From: Bdellovibrionales bacterium
Lineage (GTDB): Bacteria > Bdellovibrionota > Bdellovibrionia > Bdellovibrionales > UBA1609
Assembly (NCBI GenBank): GCA_019637855.1
Contig: JAHBUX010000011.1
Coordinates: 1-64,000, forward strand
DNA: 64,000 nt
Direction of reading: 5' to 3'
Position numbers and translations under genes: made by a program. The notes below the pieces were generated by a model that saw only the letters and a list, made by a program, of their open reading frames with translations, did no database searches and was not told the origin of the DNA. Below, in pieces: positions 8,215 to 17,017 of this stretch. Every line of letters starts with the position of its first letter. The stretch's first letter is position 1.

Positions 8215-10149
8215 TTAAAAAGTGTAGCCCAGCGAGACCCGCACATCGCGTCCGGCCGATTTGATGGCCGAGGTATGCGGTTTGTAGTCGCGATCAAAAG
8301 CATTGTCTAAGCGCAGTCTCATCTGCCACGCGCCTGGTGAGTAAGTGGCAAATATGTCTTGCACATAGTAGCAGGGGGATGTGCTGCTGCCGGCAGGCAC
8401 GCGCGTTTGGGCCATTGCCAAGCGCATTTGTGTACCCACGGACAGAGTATCTGAAGCAAAATATTGAACGCTGGCCACCCATTGATCCGCGGGGGTGTCG
8501 GCCAGCGGTTGGTTGGCCACTTTGTCGTGACTGCGCACCTGAGTATAAGACAGACCTGCTCCCCACAGTCCTTGCGAATAGAGAACGGCGGCTTCAAAGC
8601 CTTCTAAGCGAACACGATCTCGATTTTCGAACCGAGTGGTGGTGGCTTGAACATTGCGATAGATAAAATCATGCGCTTCGGTGCGGAAGTAAGTGGCGTT
8701 CACGGCCAGCAGAGCGTCATTGCCGATGCGAAAGTTATTCTTGGCTCCGAACTCAAACGTGTCGGCGCGTTCAGGCTTCAGGTCGGGGTTGGCGACAAAA
8801 AAATTGCCAGGAAAATGATAGCCTGTGCTGTAGAGATCCTGCAAACGGGGAGCATTGAAGGCCTGTCCCCAGCCGGCAAAGACATGCTTTTCTTCGCTAT
8901 ACATATAGTCGGCGTAAGCCTTCAATGAGGTGTTCTGGGCCGAGTTGTCGCGCCCCCCTGATGAGGAGTCGTGCAGCCGGAAGGAGTCGACACGCACTCC
9001 TGGCGTTAAGGTTAAGCGTCCAACGGTTGTGGTGGGTTGTAAGTACACGCCCAACTGTGAGTTGGTGCCGTCAGGAAACGAACCCAATGGGCCGCCATTG
9101 CGTTGGCCATCGTTTTTGTCCTGAAAATAATCGACGCCAGTGGTGACTACGGTTTTTACATTCTCTGTTGGAGTCCAGCGCCAATTGTTCCAAGCATCAA
9201 TTCCCGTGGTGGCGACGATCTGCCGATCATTGCGACCGCTGCTCAACTGTATCTTCTGTAGCGTTGTGCGCCGCCAGAAAGGTTTGGCGTGAAAATCCCA
9301 ACTCGCGCCCCTGAGGTTGTAGTCACCAATCACGTCTTCTTTGCTGGTTTTGTAGTCGCCGACCACATTGCGAGCGCTCAACTCCTGTTCAGGCTCTAAC
9401 GGAAGACGAGCTCGGTCTTCAAAGCGATTGAGTTTGAGAGTGAAATTCTGCCGCTCGCTGGGGCGCAAAGCCAGCGCCGCATAAAAGTCTTGAGTCTCGC
9501 CGTCGGAGTACGGCAAGCGAGTGCCGTCGCCCAAACGAACATCCCCATTGCGTGAGTGGCGGTAAGACAGCAAGGGTTCCCACATCTGGATTTTGCCAAA
9601 ACCTGTGACTCGTTGTCCGAAGCTGTCATTCACACTGGCTCCATCGGTCTCAATTTGAACGCCACGCGACTTTCCTGTACGTCGAATCAAATCGTCGGCG
9701 GTCGAGCGCCGCACACTTATCACGCCTCCCATAGCGCCGCTGCCGTACAGCGAAGACCACGGCCCTTTCACGATTTCGAGATTTTCCATCAGTGAGTAGT
9801 CGCCAAAGGCGCGCCCGTTATGGGTGCTGATGAAATTCTGCCGCACGCCATCTTCGAGAATGAGGATACGACTGGCGTCCAAACCACGGATTTGCGGCAG
9901 CTGAGCCTGGGCGCGCGGTCCACCGGTGAATTCAACGCCTGAGAGGCCCTGGGCGGCGTCTCGAATCGTCGAACTCAGCGTTTTTCTCAACTCGGCGGCA
10001 TCGAGGCGCTGGGTGCTGCCGGTGGCGCGCACCTGAGGGGTGCTTTGCTTGTCTACATCGGGACTGACGGTGATGGTGTCCAAAGAAGTTTCCATTTGTG
10101 CGAAGGCCGACACCGTCGAGCTCAAAAGTAACATAAGAAATATGGTCAT
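8215..10149 (-). CDS. TonB-dependent outer-membrane receptor, possibly haem type
   Basis: A 644-residue receptor. Signal peptide 1-17; TonB box DTITVSP near residue 24; plug domain with QIRGLDASRILILEDGVRQ and the signature VKGPWSSLYGSGAMGGVI; then a beta-barrel ending in the terminal aromatic motif VSLGYTF. Such receptors import iron-siderophores, haem or other scarce ligands using TonB energy. The plug sequence resembles haem/haemoglobin receptors, but I cannot identify the ligand. No tonB, exbB or haem-transport genes adjoin. The ATG at 10149 has AGG at about eight bases. Confidence 0.88.
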   Translation of the reverse strand: MTIFLMLLLSSTVSAFAQMETSLDTITVSPDVDKQSTPQVRATGSTQRLDAAELRKTLSSTIRDAAQGLSGVEFTGGPRAQAQLPQIRGLDASRILILEDGVRQNFISTHNGRAFGDYSLMENLEIVKGPWSSLYGSGAMGGVISVRRSTADDLIRRTGKSRGVQIETDGASVNDSFGQRVTGFGKIQMWEPLLSYRHSRNGDVRLGDGTRLPYSDGETQDFYAALALRPSERQNFTLKLNRFEDRARLPLEPEQELSARNVVGDYKTSKEDVIGDYNLRGASWDFHAKPFWRRTTLQKIQLSSGRNDRQIVATTGIDAWNNWRWTPTENVKTVVTTGVDYFQDKNDGQRNGGPLGSFPDGTNSQLGVYLQPTTTVGRLTLTPGVRVDSFRLHDSSSGGRDNSAQNTSLKAYADYMYSEEKHVFAGWGQAFNAPRLQDLYSTGYHFPGNFFVANPDLKPERADTFEFGAKNNFRIGNDALLAVNATYFRTEAHDFIYRNVQATTTRFENRDRVRLEGFEAAVLYSQGLWGAGLSYTQVRSHDKVANQPLADTPADQWVASVQYFASDTLSVGTQMRLAMAQTRVPAGSSTSPCYYVQDIFATYSPGAWQMRLRLDNAFDRDYKPHTSAIKSAGRDVRVSLGYTF

Positions 10150-10204
10150 GGTGGAAACCTAACTGATGTTCCTTAGACCAGCAAAGGTTACGGCAGGTGA
10201 TTTC

Positions 10205-10233
10205 AAAAAAAACGGCTCGGGTTCCGAGCCGTT
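10205..10233 (-). terminator. Strong intrinsic terminator
   Basis: AACGGCTCGG (10211-10220) pairs perfectly with CCGAGCCGTT (10224-10233) around a three-base loop. Read leftward the stem is followed by eight Ts. It ends transcription of the Con-10-like gene that stops at 10254. Confidence 0.9.
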
Positions 10234-10253
10234 CAAGAAGAGAAGAGAGAGGG

Positions 10254-10919
10254 TTAGCGGCTGCGTGAGCGTGAGCTGCTGGAGGAGCGACCTCGGCCGC
10301 CGCCGTGGCTGGCGCGCCCTCCCATGCTGGCGATCCGCCGTTGCTCGTCACGATCCATTGAGGCGAAGCCTTGCCGCCCGCTGGACCGGCGACCGTTGCC
10401 TGAACGGCGATCATCGCCGTCATCATAGTCTTCATCGTAGTCGCGTGAGCGCGAGTACCGGGTTTCACTGTCGTCGTCTTCATCCTCGTAAGAGTCGGCG
10501 TAATACCCCTCATCGCGATCGTCGTCGTCATAATCGTCATCGTAGTCTTCGTCGCGCGAGCTGCGAGAGGAGCGCTCATAGCGATCATCGTCGTCATAGT
10601 CGCTCTCGCGATAGGAGCGGCCATGGCCACCGTGGCTGGCACGTCCCCCCATACTGGCAATACGGCGTTGTTCATCCGGATCCATTGAAGCGAAACCTTG
10701 GCGTCCGCTGGAGCGTCGGCCATTACCGCTTCGACGATCGTCGTCGTCCTCATCATCGTAATCGCGTCCGCGGCCGCCGTGGCTGGCGCGTCCTCCCATG
10801 CTGGCGATGCGGCGCTGCTGTGACTTGCTCATCGCCGCAAAACCTCGAGGTGCACTTCCGCTACGCCGTCGTCCGCCCGAGCTTGAGCTGCGCGATTGAC
10901 CGCTTGATCTACTTGCCAT
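10254..10919 (-). CDS. Con-10/KGG-repeat stress protein with acidic-arginine linkers
   Basis: A 221-residue, highly charged, probably disordered protein. Three copies of a motif beginning GFA(A/S)M and containing QRRIASMGGRASHGG lie at about residues 26-49, 75-98 and 184-207. This is the Con-10/KGG type (stress-induced acidophilic repeat) seen in desiccation- and stress-linked bacterial proteins. Between them are Asp/Arg/Ser/Tyr-rich stretches (about 52-72 and 103-171). The start has a good AAAGGAG. The Pfam-type family is known, but its molecular role is not established. It is divergent from a tiny hydrophilic gene and has its own terminator. Confidence 0.85.
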   Translation of the reverse strand: MASRSSGQSRSSSSGGRRRSGSAPRGFAAMSKSQQRRIASMGGRASHGGRGRDYDDEDDDDRRSGNGRRSSGRQGFASMDPDEQRRIASMGGRASHGGHGRSYRESDYDDDDRYERSSRSSRDEDYDDDYDDDDRDEGYYADSYEDEDDDSETRYSRSRDYDEDYDDGDDRRSGNGRRSSGRQGFASMDRDEQRRIASMGGRASHGGGRGRSSSSSRSRSR

Positions 10920-11092
10920 GAAAAACTCCTTTGCATTCGTTCGCAGACAACACGTGCAAGCGAAAGACCAACATCTGGCGAGGGCGTAGAGCCATCAACG
11001 TGTGTGTCCGTGCACCCCCTTCTGTTTATATGGCCGCGACCTTGCACACCTCATAGGTTTAATTGTTTAAGTCACTTACTCAGGAGGTAAGA

Positions 11093-11260
11093 ATGGCCAA
11101 TCAGAATCAAGGAAGCAACCAAGGCAGTTCGAGCTCGCAGAATCAGAATCAATCCAAAACAGGTTCTTCGTCATCGAGTGGAGGCAGTTCTTCAGGCAAA
11201 CAGGGTGGGAGCAGCGAACAGCACTCCGAAGCAGGGAAGCAAAGTCACAAGAACGACTGA
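11093..11260 (+). CDS. Small hydrophilic Ser/Gln/Gly-rich protein
   Basis: A 55-residue protein made almost only of Ser, Gln, Gly, Asn and Lys, with no hydrophobic core. A textbook AGGAGG (11082-11087) sets the ATG at 11093. The tail (GKQGGSSEQHSEAGKQS) resembles a degenerate KGG/Con-10 motif, fitting the divergent neighbour. It is likely disordered. A strong hairpin terminator follows. Confidence 0.7.
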   Translation: MANQNQGSNQGSSSSQNQNQSKTGSSSSSGGSSSGKQGGSSEQHSEAGKQSHKND

Positions 11261-11295
11261 TTTTGTTCAGTTCAATTTGCTGACAACCGTATGTG

Positions 11296-11330
11296 TTGAA
11301 GAGGGCCGTTTGAAAAACGGCTCTCTTCAA
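11296..11330. terminator. 16-bp hairpin terminator between convergent genes
   Basis: Bases 11296-11311 pair with 11315-11330 (one G-T wobble) around a GAA loop. The right arm includes the stop codon of the leftward kinase gene (11327-11329). It probably serves both convergent transcripts, though the T-tract is poor. Confidence 0.7.
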
Positions 11331-12961
11331 TTGGGGAAGCCGCTGTGCTCTATTGAATCCACTGGCAAGATTACCGAAAACGTCGATCCAGAACCAAGAT
11401 CACTCTCCACCAAAATACGTCCGCCGTGCGATTCCACGATCTGTCGCGTGATGTAGAGGCCGAGGCCAAGCCCGTTGAGATTGCTAACGCCCGCGGCGCG
11501 CTCGAATTTTTCGAAAATGCGTTCGCAATCTTGCTGGTCAATACCGCGCCCGTGATCACGAACAGAGATAAGGACATTTTCAGGGCGCAATTGGACCGCG
11601 ATATGAATCGGTTTGCTTTCGCCATACTTCAAAGCGTTGGTGAGCAGATTCACCAAAACCTGTTCAAAGCGTACGCGGTCGGCCGAGACAGTGATATCTT
11701 GCGTGATCTCCAGATGCACGCGGCTACCAGAGACAGAGATCTCACTTTTATAGCGCTCAATAAGCTCGCGCAGCAGAGATCTTAGTTCCACCGGTTCATG
11801 ATTCAATCGCAAATGGCCTGAGCTTATACGGGCCACATCCAATAGATTGTCGACCAACAATGTCAGGCGCGAGAGCGAGCGGTCACAGGCTTCCGCCATA
11901 CGGTTCATGCGTTCCTCGTTGAGCGCATCAAAGGACTTGCGACGCACATTGCGAATCAAGGCCTGCACTTGCATTTTCAAAGGTGTGATCGGCGTGCGCA
12001 GCTCATGCGAGGCCACACTCATAAATTCATCGCGCACTTGAATAGCCTTTTGGAGGTGCTCATTGGCTGTGCGCAGCTCCTGAGTGCGCTCCTCGACGCG
12101 TTTTTCCATTTCCGCATAAGCCATACGCAAAAGATCTTCGGCTCGCTTGCGATCTGTGAAATCGCGGGTCACTTTGGAAAAGCCAATCAGATTTCCTCTG
12201 CGGTCGCGCGTGGCTGTCAGGATCACGCTGGCCCAAAACTTGGTGCCATCTTTGCGCACGCGCCAGCCTTCTTCTTCGTAGCGGCCGGTTTCAATGGCCT
12301 CTTTGAGTTCGTACTCGCACTTTCCCATGCGCACGTCCGACTCAGGATAGAAACAAGAGAAGTGCCTACCCACGATCTCAAAAGTTTCATAGCCTTTGAT
12401 GCGACGAGCGCCTTCATTCCAAGTGGCAATGGTGCCATTGGGTTCGAGTGTGATCATGGCGTAGTCTTTTACGCCCTCAAACATCAGGCGGGACCGCTCT
12501 TCGCTGCGACGCAGACGTTCCTCGGCCTCGCGGCGCTCGGTCAAATCGCGAGTCACCTTGGCAAAGCCGATATGCTGTCTTTGAGCATCGTGCATAGGCG
12601 AGATAATGACATTGGCCCAGAACCTGGTGCCGTCTTGGCGCACGCGCCAGCCTTCTTCTTCATAGCGTCCCATCTTCAATGCAATTGCGAGCTCTTGAGT
12701 GGGATGGTTTTTGTCGATGTCGTTTTGAGTATAAAATACGGAGAAGTGACGCCCGATCACTTCGCGGGCATTGTAACCGCTGATGCGCTCAGCTCCCGCG
12801 TTGAAAGAAAGAATAATTCCATTCGGATCGAGTAAGAAAATACCGTAGTCCTTTACGGCGTCCACCAGGAGGCGAAACAGTTGCGGATCCTCGTCAGCAA
12901 CCGGCGTCGTATGGATAGTCTCCCTAGCTTTGGATTCGAAACCTGTTGTTTCCACATCCAC
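11327..12961 (-). CDS. Soluble PAS-PAS sensor histidine kinase
   Basis: A 544-residue cytoplasmic kinase with no membrane span. Two PAS domains (about 27-150 and 155-280) share near-identical cores, including GRYEEEGWRVR(Q/K)DGT(R/K)FWA, each followed by a PAC segment (GF(A/S)KVTRD). A coiled-coil signalling helix leads to HisKA (ASHELRTPITPLK, phospho-histidine near residue 320) and an HATPase domain (NLLTNALKYGES, DHGRGI, GLGLGLYITRQIV). The duplicated PAS suggests a recent internal duplication and a small ligand or redox sensor. No receiver gene lies beside it, so its partner is unknown. Confidence 0.9.
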   Translation of the reverse strand: MDVETTGFESKARETIHTTPVADEDPQLFRLLVDAVKDYGIFLLDPNGIILSFNAGAERISGYNAREVIGRHFSVFYTQNDIDKNHPTQELAIALKMGRYEEEGWRVRQDGTRFWANVIISPMHDAQRQHIGFAKVTRDLTERREAEERLRRSEERSRLMFEGVKDYAMITLEPNGTIATWNEGARRIKGYETFEIVGRHFSCFYPESDVRMGKCEYELKEAIETGRYEEEGWRVRKDGTKFWASVILTATRDRRGNLIGFSKVTRDFTDRKRAEDLLRMAYAEMEKRVEERTQELRTANEHLQKAIQVRDEFMSVASHELRTPITPLKMQVQALIRNVRRKSFDALNEERMNRMAEACDRSLSRLTLLVDNLLDVARISSGHLRLNHEPVELRSLLRELIERYKSEISVSGSRVHLEITQDITVSADRVRFEQVLVNLLTNALKYGESKPIHIAVQLRPENVLISVRDHGRGIDQQDCERIFEKFERAAGVSNLNGLGLGLYITRQIVESHGGRILVESDLGSGSTFSVILPVDSIEHSGFPN

Positions 12962-13006
12962 TTAGTGCCATTTTTGACATCTATAGTCAATTGAGGAGGT
13001 GTCTGT

Positions 13007-13666
13007 ATGTTGACTCTACACCACTTAAATAATTCGCGTTCGCATCGCCTTTTGTGGCTCTTTGAAGAACTCGGTTTGCCCTATGAAGTTAAGCGCTATC
13101 AACGTCATCCCGTAACGATGTTGGCACCGCCAGAATTAAAACGCATTCATCCTTTGGGAAAATCTCCCGTAGTCACCGATGGTGAACTTGTTTTGGCCGA
13201 ATCGGCGGCAATCATTGAGTACATCATCGATAAATATGGCAATGGACGCTTGCGGCCGATAGGCCCAGAAGAGCGTTGGCGCTACATGTACTTCATGCAT
13301 TACGCAGAAGGCTCGCTCACACCACCGCTTTTAGTAAAACTGATTTTGGACAAACTTACAGAAGCGCCGACACCGTGGCTCGTGCGTCCTGTTGGCATGT
13401 TGATTAATAAGGGTGTACGTCACGCTTTTTTAGATGCGCAGATCAACACGCACTTTGATTTTGTTGAAGCCGAGATCGCCAAACGACCCTTCTTTGCTGG
13501 CGATAAGTTTAGCGGTGCGGATATCCAAATGAGTTTTCCGCTGGAGGCTGCAAAGGCGCGAGGAATATTGCGGAGTCGACCGGGTTTGCGCGCCTATCTG
13601 GAGCGAGTGCACGCCCGGCCGGCGTACAAAAAGGCCGTCGAAGTCGGCGGCCCGATGGATCTCTAG
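13007..13666 (+). CDS. Glutathione S-transferase family protein
   Basis: A 219-residue protein with an N-terminal thioredoxin-like domain (LTLHHLNNSRSHRLLWLFEELGLPYE, the cis-proline segment GKSPVVTDGELVLAESAAI) and a C-terminal helical domain ending LRAYLERVHARPAYKKAV. GSTs conjugate glutathione to electrophiles or act as peroxidases. GAGGAGG lies at good distance from the ATG at 13007. Given its stress-gene neighbours, a detoxifying role is reasonable. Confidence 0.9.
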   Translation: MLTLHHLNNSRSHRLLWLFEELGLPYEVKRYQRHPVTMLAPPELKRIHPLGKSPVVTDGELVLAESAAIIEYIIDKYGNGRLRPIGPEERWRYMYFMHYAEGSLTPPLLVKLILDKLTEAPTPWLVRPVGMLINKGVRHAFLDAQINTHFDFVEAEIAKRPFFAGDKFSGADIQMSFPLEAAKARGILRSRPGLRAYLERVHARPAYKKAVEVGGPMDL

Positions 13667-13669
13667 CGT

Positions 13670-14524
13670 TTATACATAGGCGGGGCGTTGCATGCGCAGA
13701 GCTTTGCGGTCTAGCTCGCTGATGGGTTTACGAATGTTCAGTTGTGCGCCCATCGTTCCTCCCAGAATGGCGAAGAGAGTGCCGAACACCATCAATCCAA
13801 ATGCGGTCCACCCAATTGTCCGCGCCGCCGTAGCTGTGCGCTGACCGATTTCGGCGGCGGCCGCTTGCACCTGACCGGAGAGCTGTTGATAGCGAACCTC
13901 AGCTTCGGCCCGAGTCAGGCCTGATTGATTGGCCAAGTAAGTGATCGCGGAATCCGTATCTCCGCGCATAAGGCGCGAGAGCACACCACTGCCGACGGTC
14001 TCGGGAGAGGATTTTAAATCCATATCCCCAAGCGCATCATCGACAATCGCCGTTAAGCGTGGGTTGTTGCCCATCTGCCAGGCGGCACCACTCAATGTGT
14101 CACGGATAGCACCCAAACCACTTGAGATCGTTCCAAGGGCGATGCCTGCTTGCGTGGTCATTAAGGTGAAAAACAAAGCGGTGATCACCGCGCCCTGCAC
14201 AGCGCCCACGCGAGTGGCAATTATGCCGCTGCTACGACTTGAGGCATAACTACCCACGAACAAGGAAATTAGCACCGTGACAGCCAACCAAATCGCCGCG
14301 CCAATTCCAATGTTGCCGAGGGCATCTTGACCAGCCAAAACGTCACGCATCTGTCCAGCCCCAATGCCGAGGCCCAGGCTGACGAGTGTGAAATAGGCCA
14401 GCATGGAGATAAACAAACCGGCGAAAACGGCGCGCCAATGGACTGAGAGGGATTCGCGTGCCGCTTCCTCCACATCCAGATAGGTGACCGCTTCTTCGTT
14501 TGAAGGATCTTGAGTTGTTGCCAT
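13670..14524 (-). CDS. Multi-pass membrane protein of unknown function
   Basis: A 284-residue protein with about four membrane spans (near 33-53, 75-95, 105-130 and 245-268) and a soluble loop of about 100 residues between the third and fourth. The opening VHWRAVFAGLFIS matches a broad group of uncharacterised bacterial membrane proteins. The ATG at 14524 has AAAGGAG at good spacing, which rules out the longer upstream frame. Its untranslated leader is very like that of the Con-10 gene (AAAGGAGTTTT). Confidence 0.75.
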   Translation of the reverse strand: MATTQDPSNEEAVTYLDVEEAARESLSVHWRAVFAGLFISMLAYFTLVSLGLGIGAGQMRDVLAGQDALGNIGIGAAIWLAVTVLISLFVGSYASSRSSGIIATRVGAVQGAVITALFFTLMTTQAGIALGTISSGLGAIRDTLSGAAWQMGNNPRLTAIVDDALGDMDLKSSPETVGSGVLSRLMRGDTDSAITYLANQSGLTRAEAEVRYQQLSGQVQAAAAEIGQRTATAARTIGWTAFGLMVFGTLFAILGGTMGAQLNIRKPISELDRKALRMQRPAYV

Positions 14525-14728
14525 AAAGTAAAACTCCTTTGCTTCATTCAAACTGTCATCGAGCAAGGCCTGTACCAGAGGCGTTCTGGTAAAAAGTATC
14601 CCCCGTCTGCGACAATTCACGGCGCTTGCGCACCTCAGTTCTATTTTGCGTGGGGCTGAGCTACGGAACATAACTTGCCTAGGAAGAAGGCGAGCGCGGC
14701 CACGAGGGCGGCGCTGGTTAGGACTTTC

Positions 14729-16117
14729 ATGCTGACTCCCATGGATCCGGTTTCGATCGATAAGCAGTTCCGCGCTCTTAAAAAGAAGGCGGCCGAAACG
14801 CAGTTTCAATTCAACAAAGCCAAAGCCGAGCAAAAGCTTAGACCCTATCAGGTCGATGCCCTTTTGAATCTGGAGCGCTTGTTAAAAGAAGGGCCTGTGT
14901 CCGTCGGCGTGCAGCTGCCGACAGGGGCAGGAAAGACATTTTTGATCCACGCTTTTGTCCATCGCCACTTCTTGCAAAAGGATCGCAATGTGGTGGTCGT
15001 GGTTCCGAGCTGGGAGATCGCCAATCAACATGCGATGACTTTGTCTCAGCAATTCGAGGGCGGTCGTGAGAGAGTGTGTCGAATGGGCGGCGGTGGCCAG
15101 CTGATGTCGGTATTTCCGGAATATCTTTTGGGCATGAAAGGCAAAGTCATTATTACCACCAGCGCTTTGTTCTATGCGCGCTCAGAAAAACTGCGCGGGC
15201 AATTGTCTGCGGCGCTGATCGTGATTGATGAAGGTCATCATGGCTGGAAGAAAAAGCGGCTGGCCTCGGTACAAGATTTTGCCCGAGACATTGGAGCCTC
15301 TTCTGTGTTTTTGACCGCGACGCCCCCGCGTAATATGGAAAGCCTGCCGTTCGCCGCACAGATTCGCTACTTAGATTTGGTCGGCGAATATTTGGTGCCA
15401 TGTCAGATTGTGCGTTTGGAGACCGGGCAGTCGTTCTCGCCCGAAATCAAAAATGGCGTGTTGAACCAAGCTTCCCGAGTCGAGATCTCCTCGCGTGAAG
15501 CGCGCTTTGTGAAGATCGTCACGGAGTCTCTTAAGCATATGCGCGGTCAGACGATCTATTACGCTGGCTCAGTCATTGAGGCTGAAGGCGTCATGGCTGA
15601 GTTTGAAAAGCAAGGTGTGTCTGCCACGGTCGTGCACTCCAAGTGGGAGAAGAAGGGCGATAAGATCAATGCTCTGAATATTGAGAAGTTTCGGCGCGGT
15701 GAAGTCCGCGTTCTCGTGAACGTGCAGATGTTGGCTATGGGCTTTGATGTCCCCAATGTGGAAACAATCGTAGTGGCCCGGCCGGTTGAGAGCGACACTC
15801 TCTTCACGCAGATGGTGGGTCGGGGCGCGCGTCCGGCACCAGGCAAAGAGAATTTTATCCTCATTGATGTACACGACACGATTCACAAGCCAGAAGTCGC
15901 TAAGATTTTTGAGCATAAACATCTTTTCTATTCGGATGTGAACAGCGACGCTACGAAAAGTAAATCTTCCGTGGTCATGCCTGTGCGTCGTTGGCAGCCG
16001 GTGGATCTGACTGGTTTTCCCTATCAAGAGGGACAGTTAAATGAGCGTATGTCGGCCGCGGATGCACCTGAGATTCAAGAGCCCATCGATCTTATGAAGG
16101 CTGCTTGGGGCGGCTAA
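14729..16117 (+). CDS. SF2 DEAD/DEAH-box helicase-like ATPase
   Basis: A 462-residue two-domain SF2 protein: Q-like LRPYQVDAL, Walker A PTGAGKTFLI, Walker B DEGHH, motif III LTATPP, then a helicase C-terminal domain with QTIYYAGS, VLVNVQMLAMGFDVP and QMVGRGARP (motif VI with arginine finger). The core resembles restriction-type and RecG/UvrB-like ATPases more than RNA helicases. A C-terminal tail of about 65 residues is unassigned. ATG at 14729 has TTAGGA five bases away; ATG 14741 is an alternative. No nuclease, methylase or other defence partner adjoins. Confidence 0.85.
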   Translation: MLTPMDPVSIDKQFRALKKKAAETQFQFNKAKAEQKLRPYQVDALLNLERLLKEGPVSVGVQLPTGAGKTFLIHAFVHRHFLQKDRNVVVVVPSWEIANQHAMTLSQQFEGGRERVCRMGGGGQLMSVFPEYLLGMKGKVIITTSALFYARSEKLRGQLSAALIVIDEGHHGWKKKRLASVQDFARDIGASSVFLTATPPRNMESLPFAAQIRYLDLVGEYLVPCQIVRLETGQSFSPEIKNGVLNQASRVEISSREARFVKIVTESLKHMRGQTIYYAGSVIEAEGVMAEFEKQGVSATVVHSKWEKKGDKINALNIEKFRRGEVRVLVNVQMLAMGFDVPNVETIVVARPVESDTLFTQMVGRGARPAPGKENFILIDVHDTIHKPEVAKIFEHKHLFYSDVNSDATKSKSSVVMPVRRWQPVDLTGFPYQEGQLNERMSAADAPEIQEPIDLMKAAWGG

Positions 16118-16247
16118 GCGATGCAGTAGGCGACCTTTCTCCCCATTGAAGCGGGGCAGAAATCCCGGAGTGATGTCTGATAGCACTATCTCTGAGGCAC
16201 GTTAAATGCACGTTCTTCGGCCAAGGTAACCTCACCAAGGAGTTGCA

Positions 16248-16532
16248 ATGGCTAAGAAGAGTTCCACCGCATTCAGAAAAGTGAAGAAGCAGACAAGGCG
16301 TGCCTTCCGGCAAGTGTCTCATATGCCTCTGGTCCGCAGCACACAGTTTCGCTGGCTGGCCTTCGGTGCGGGAGTCTATGGCATTCTTTATCTTATGAAA
16401 CGTAAGGGTCTGTTCCCTCGTCAAACAGGTGCGGCGTTGAATTTTGTAAACCGGGGTGCAGAGACTCTGTTGATGGGTTTGACGGCGAATCGTTTTCAGC
16501 CCCAGCCGCGTGACGTCTCGGTTCATCACTAA
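16248..16532 (+). CDS. Small basic membrane protein
   Basis: A 94-residue protein with a very basic N-terminus (about 13 Lys/Arg in the first 30 residues), one probable membrane span at about 37-50 (WLAFGAGVYGILYLM) and a polar tail. AAGGAG precedes the ATG. I do not recognise it. Its stop overlaps the start of the next gene (TAATG), implying translational coupling to the eroded dehydrogenase. Confidence 0.7.
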   Translation: MAKKSSTAFRKVKKQTRRAFRQVSHMPLVRSTQFRWLAFGAGVYGILYLMKRKGLFPRQTGAALNFVNRGAETLLMGLTANRFQPQPRDVSVHH

Positions 16533-17017
16533 TGAAAGAGTGTGCCGTCATTACGGGGGCCGCGAGCGGCATTGGCTTACAGCTCGCCAAACAATTCGCT
16601 CAGCATGGATACGATCTTATTATCACCGCTGAGGACGAAGGGTTGGAGCAAGCCGCCGAAGAGTTACGTGGCCTCGGTGCTGAGGTGCGTAGCGTGCAGG
16701 TTGATCTGGCCACCTATGCCGGCGTTGAAGCTCTGTACGCGGTCTTGCGTGAAGCGGGTAGCTATCAAGTGGTCGTGCTCTCTTTTGATGAAACTGATTT
16801 AGAAGAAGAGATAAACATTATGCGTTTGAATACCGTTTCCGTGGTGCACCTCACGAAGAGAGTGCTTCCCGATATGATCGCGGCAGGTGGTGGCAAGCTC
16901 TTGTTCACGTCCTCTAAAGCCTTCGTGCAATCCTTTGCCGAAGCCATTCGCAAAGAGACACAAGACAAGGGCATCGTAGTGGCGTCATTAAGATCGATAG
17001 AGAGCTTTAGTATTTGA
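16532..17017 (+). pseudogene. Eroded short-chain dehydrogenase (SDR), catalytic motifs missing
   Basis: A 161-residue SDR remnant, against a family norm of about 250-300. The NAD(P)-binding TGAASGIG (8-15) and the acidic VDLA (near 58) are intact. The NNAG segment is missing: the sequence jumps from SYQVVVL to SFDETDLEEE. The active-site YxxxK is also absent, because LLFTSS runs straight into KAFVQSF where the family normally has about 15 more residues ending in Y-x-x-S-K. The protein ends at about the PG motif, so the substrate-binding tail is lost. All three losses keep the frame. It could be a decaying gene or a nucleotide-binding pseudo-enzyme. Confidence 0.7.

Noticed and set aside
9932-10921. 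Long alternative frames on both strands over the Con-10 gene
   Set aside because: They are shadows of the GC-rich repetitive Con-10 coding sequence, with Arg/His/Thr-rich nonsense composition and no start signal.
11969-12835. Rightward 288-residue frame antisense to the PAS kinase
   Set aside because: The kinase reads with complete, ordered domains; the antisense frame mirrors its two PAS copies and has no ribosome-binding site.
16145-16157. CCCC/GGGG hairpin after the helicase gene
   Set aside because: Only a four-pair stem with no T-run; too weak to call a terminator.
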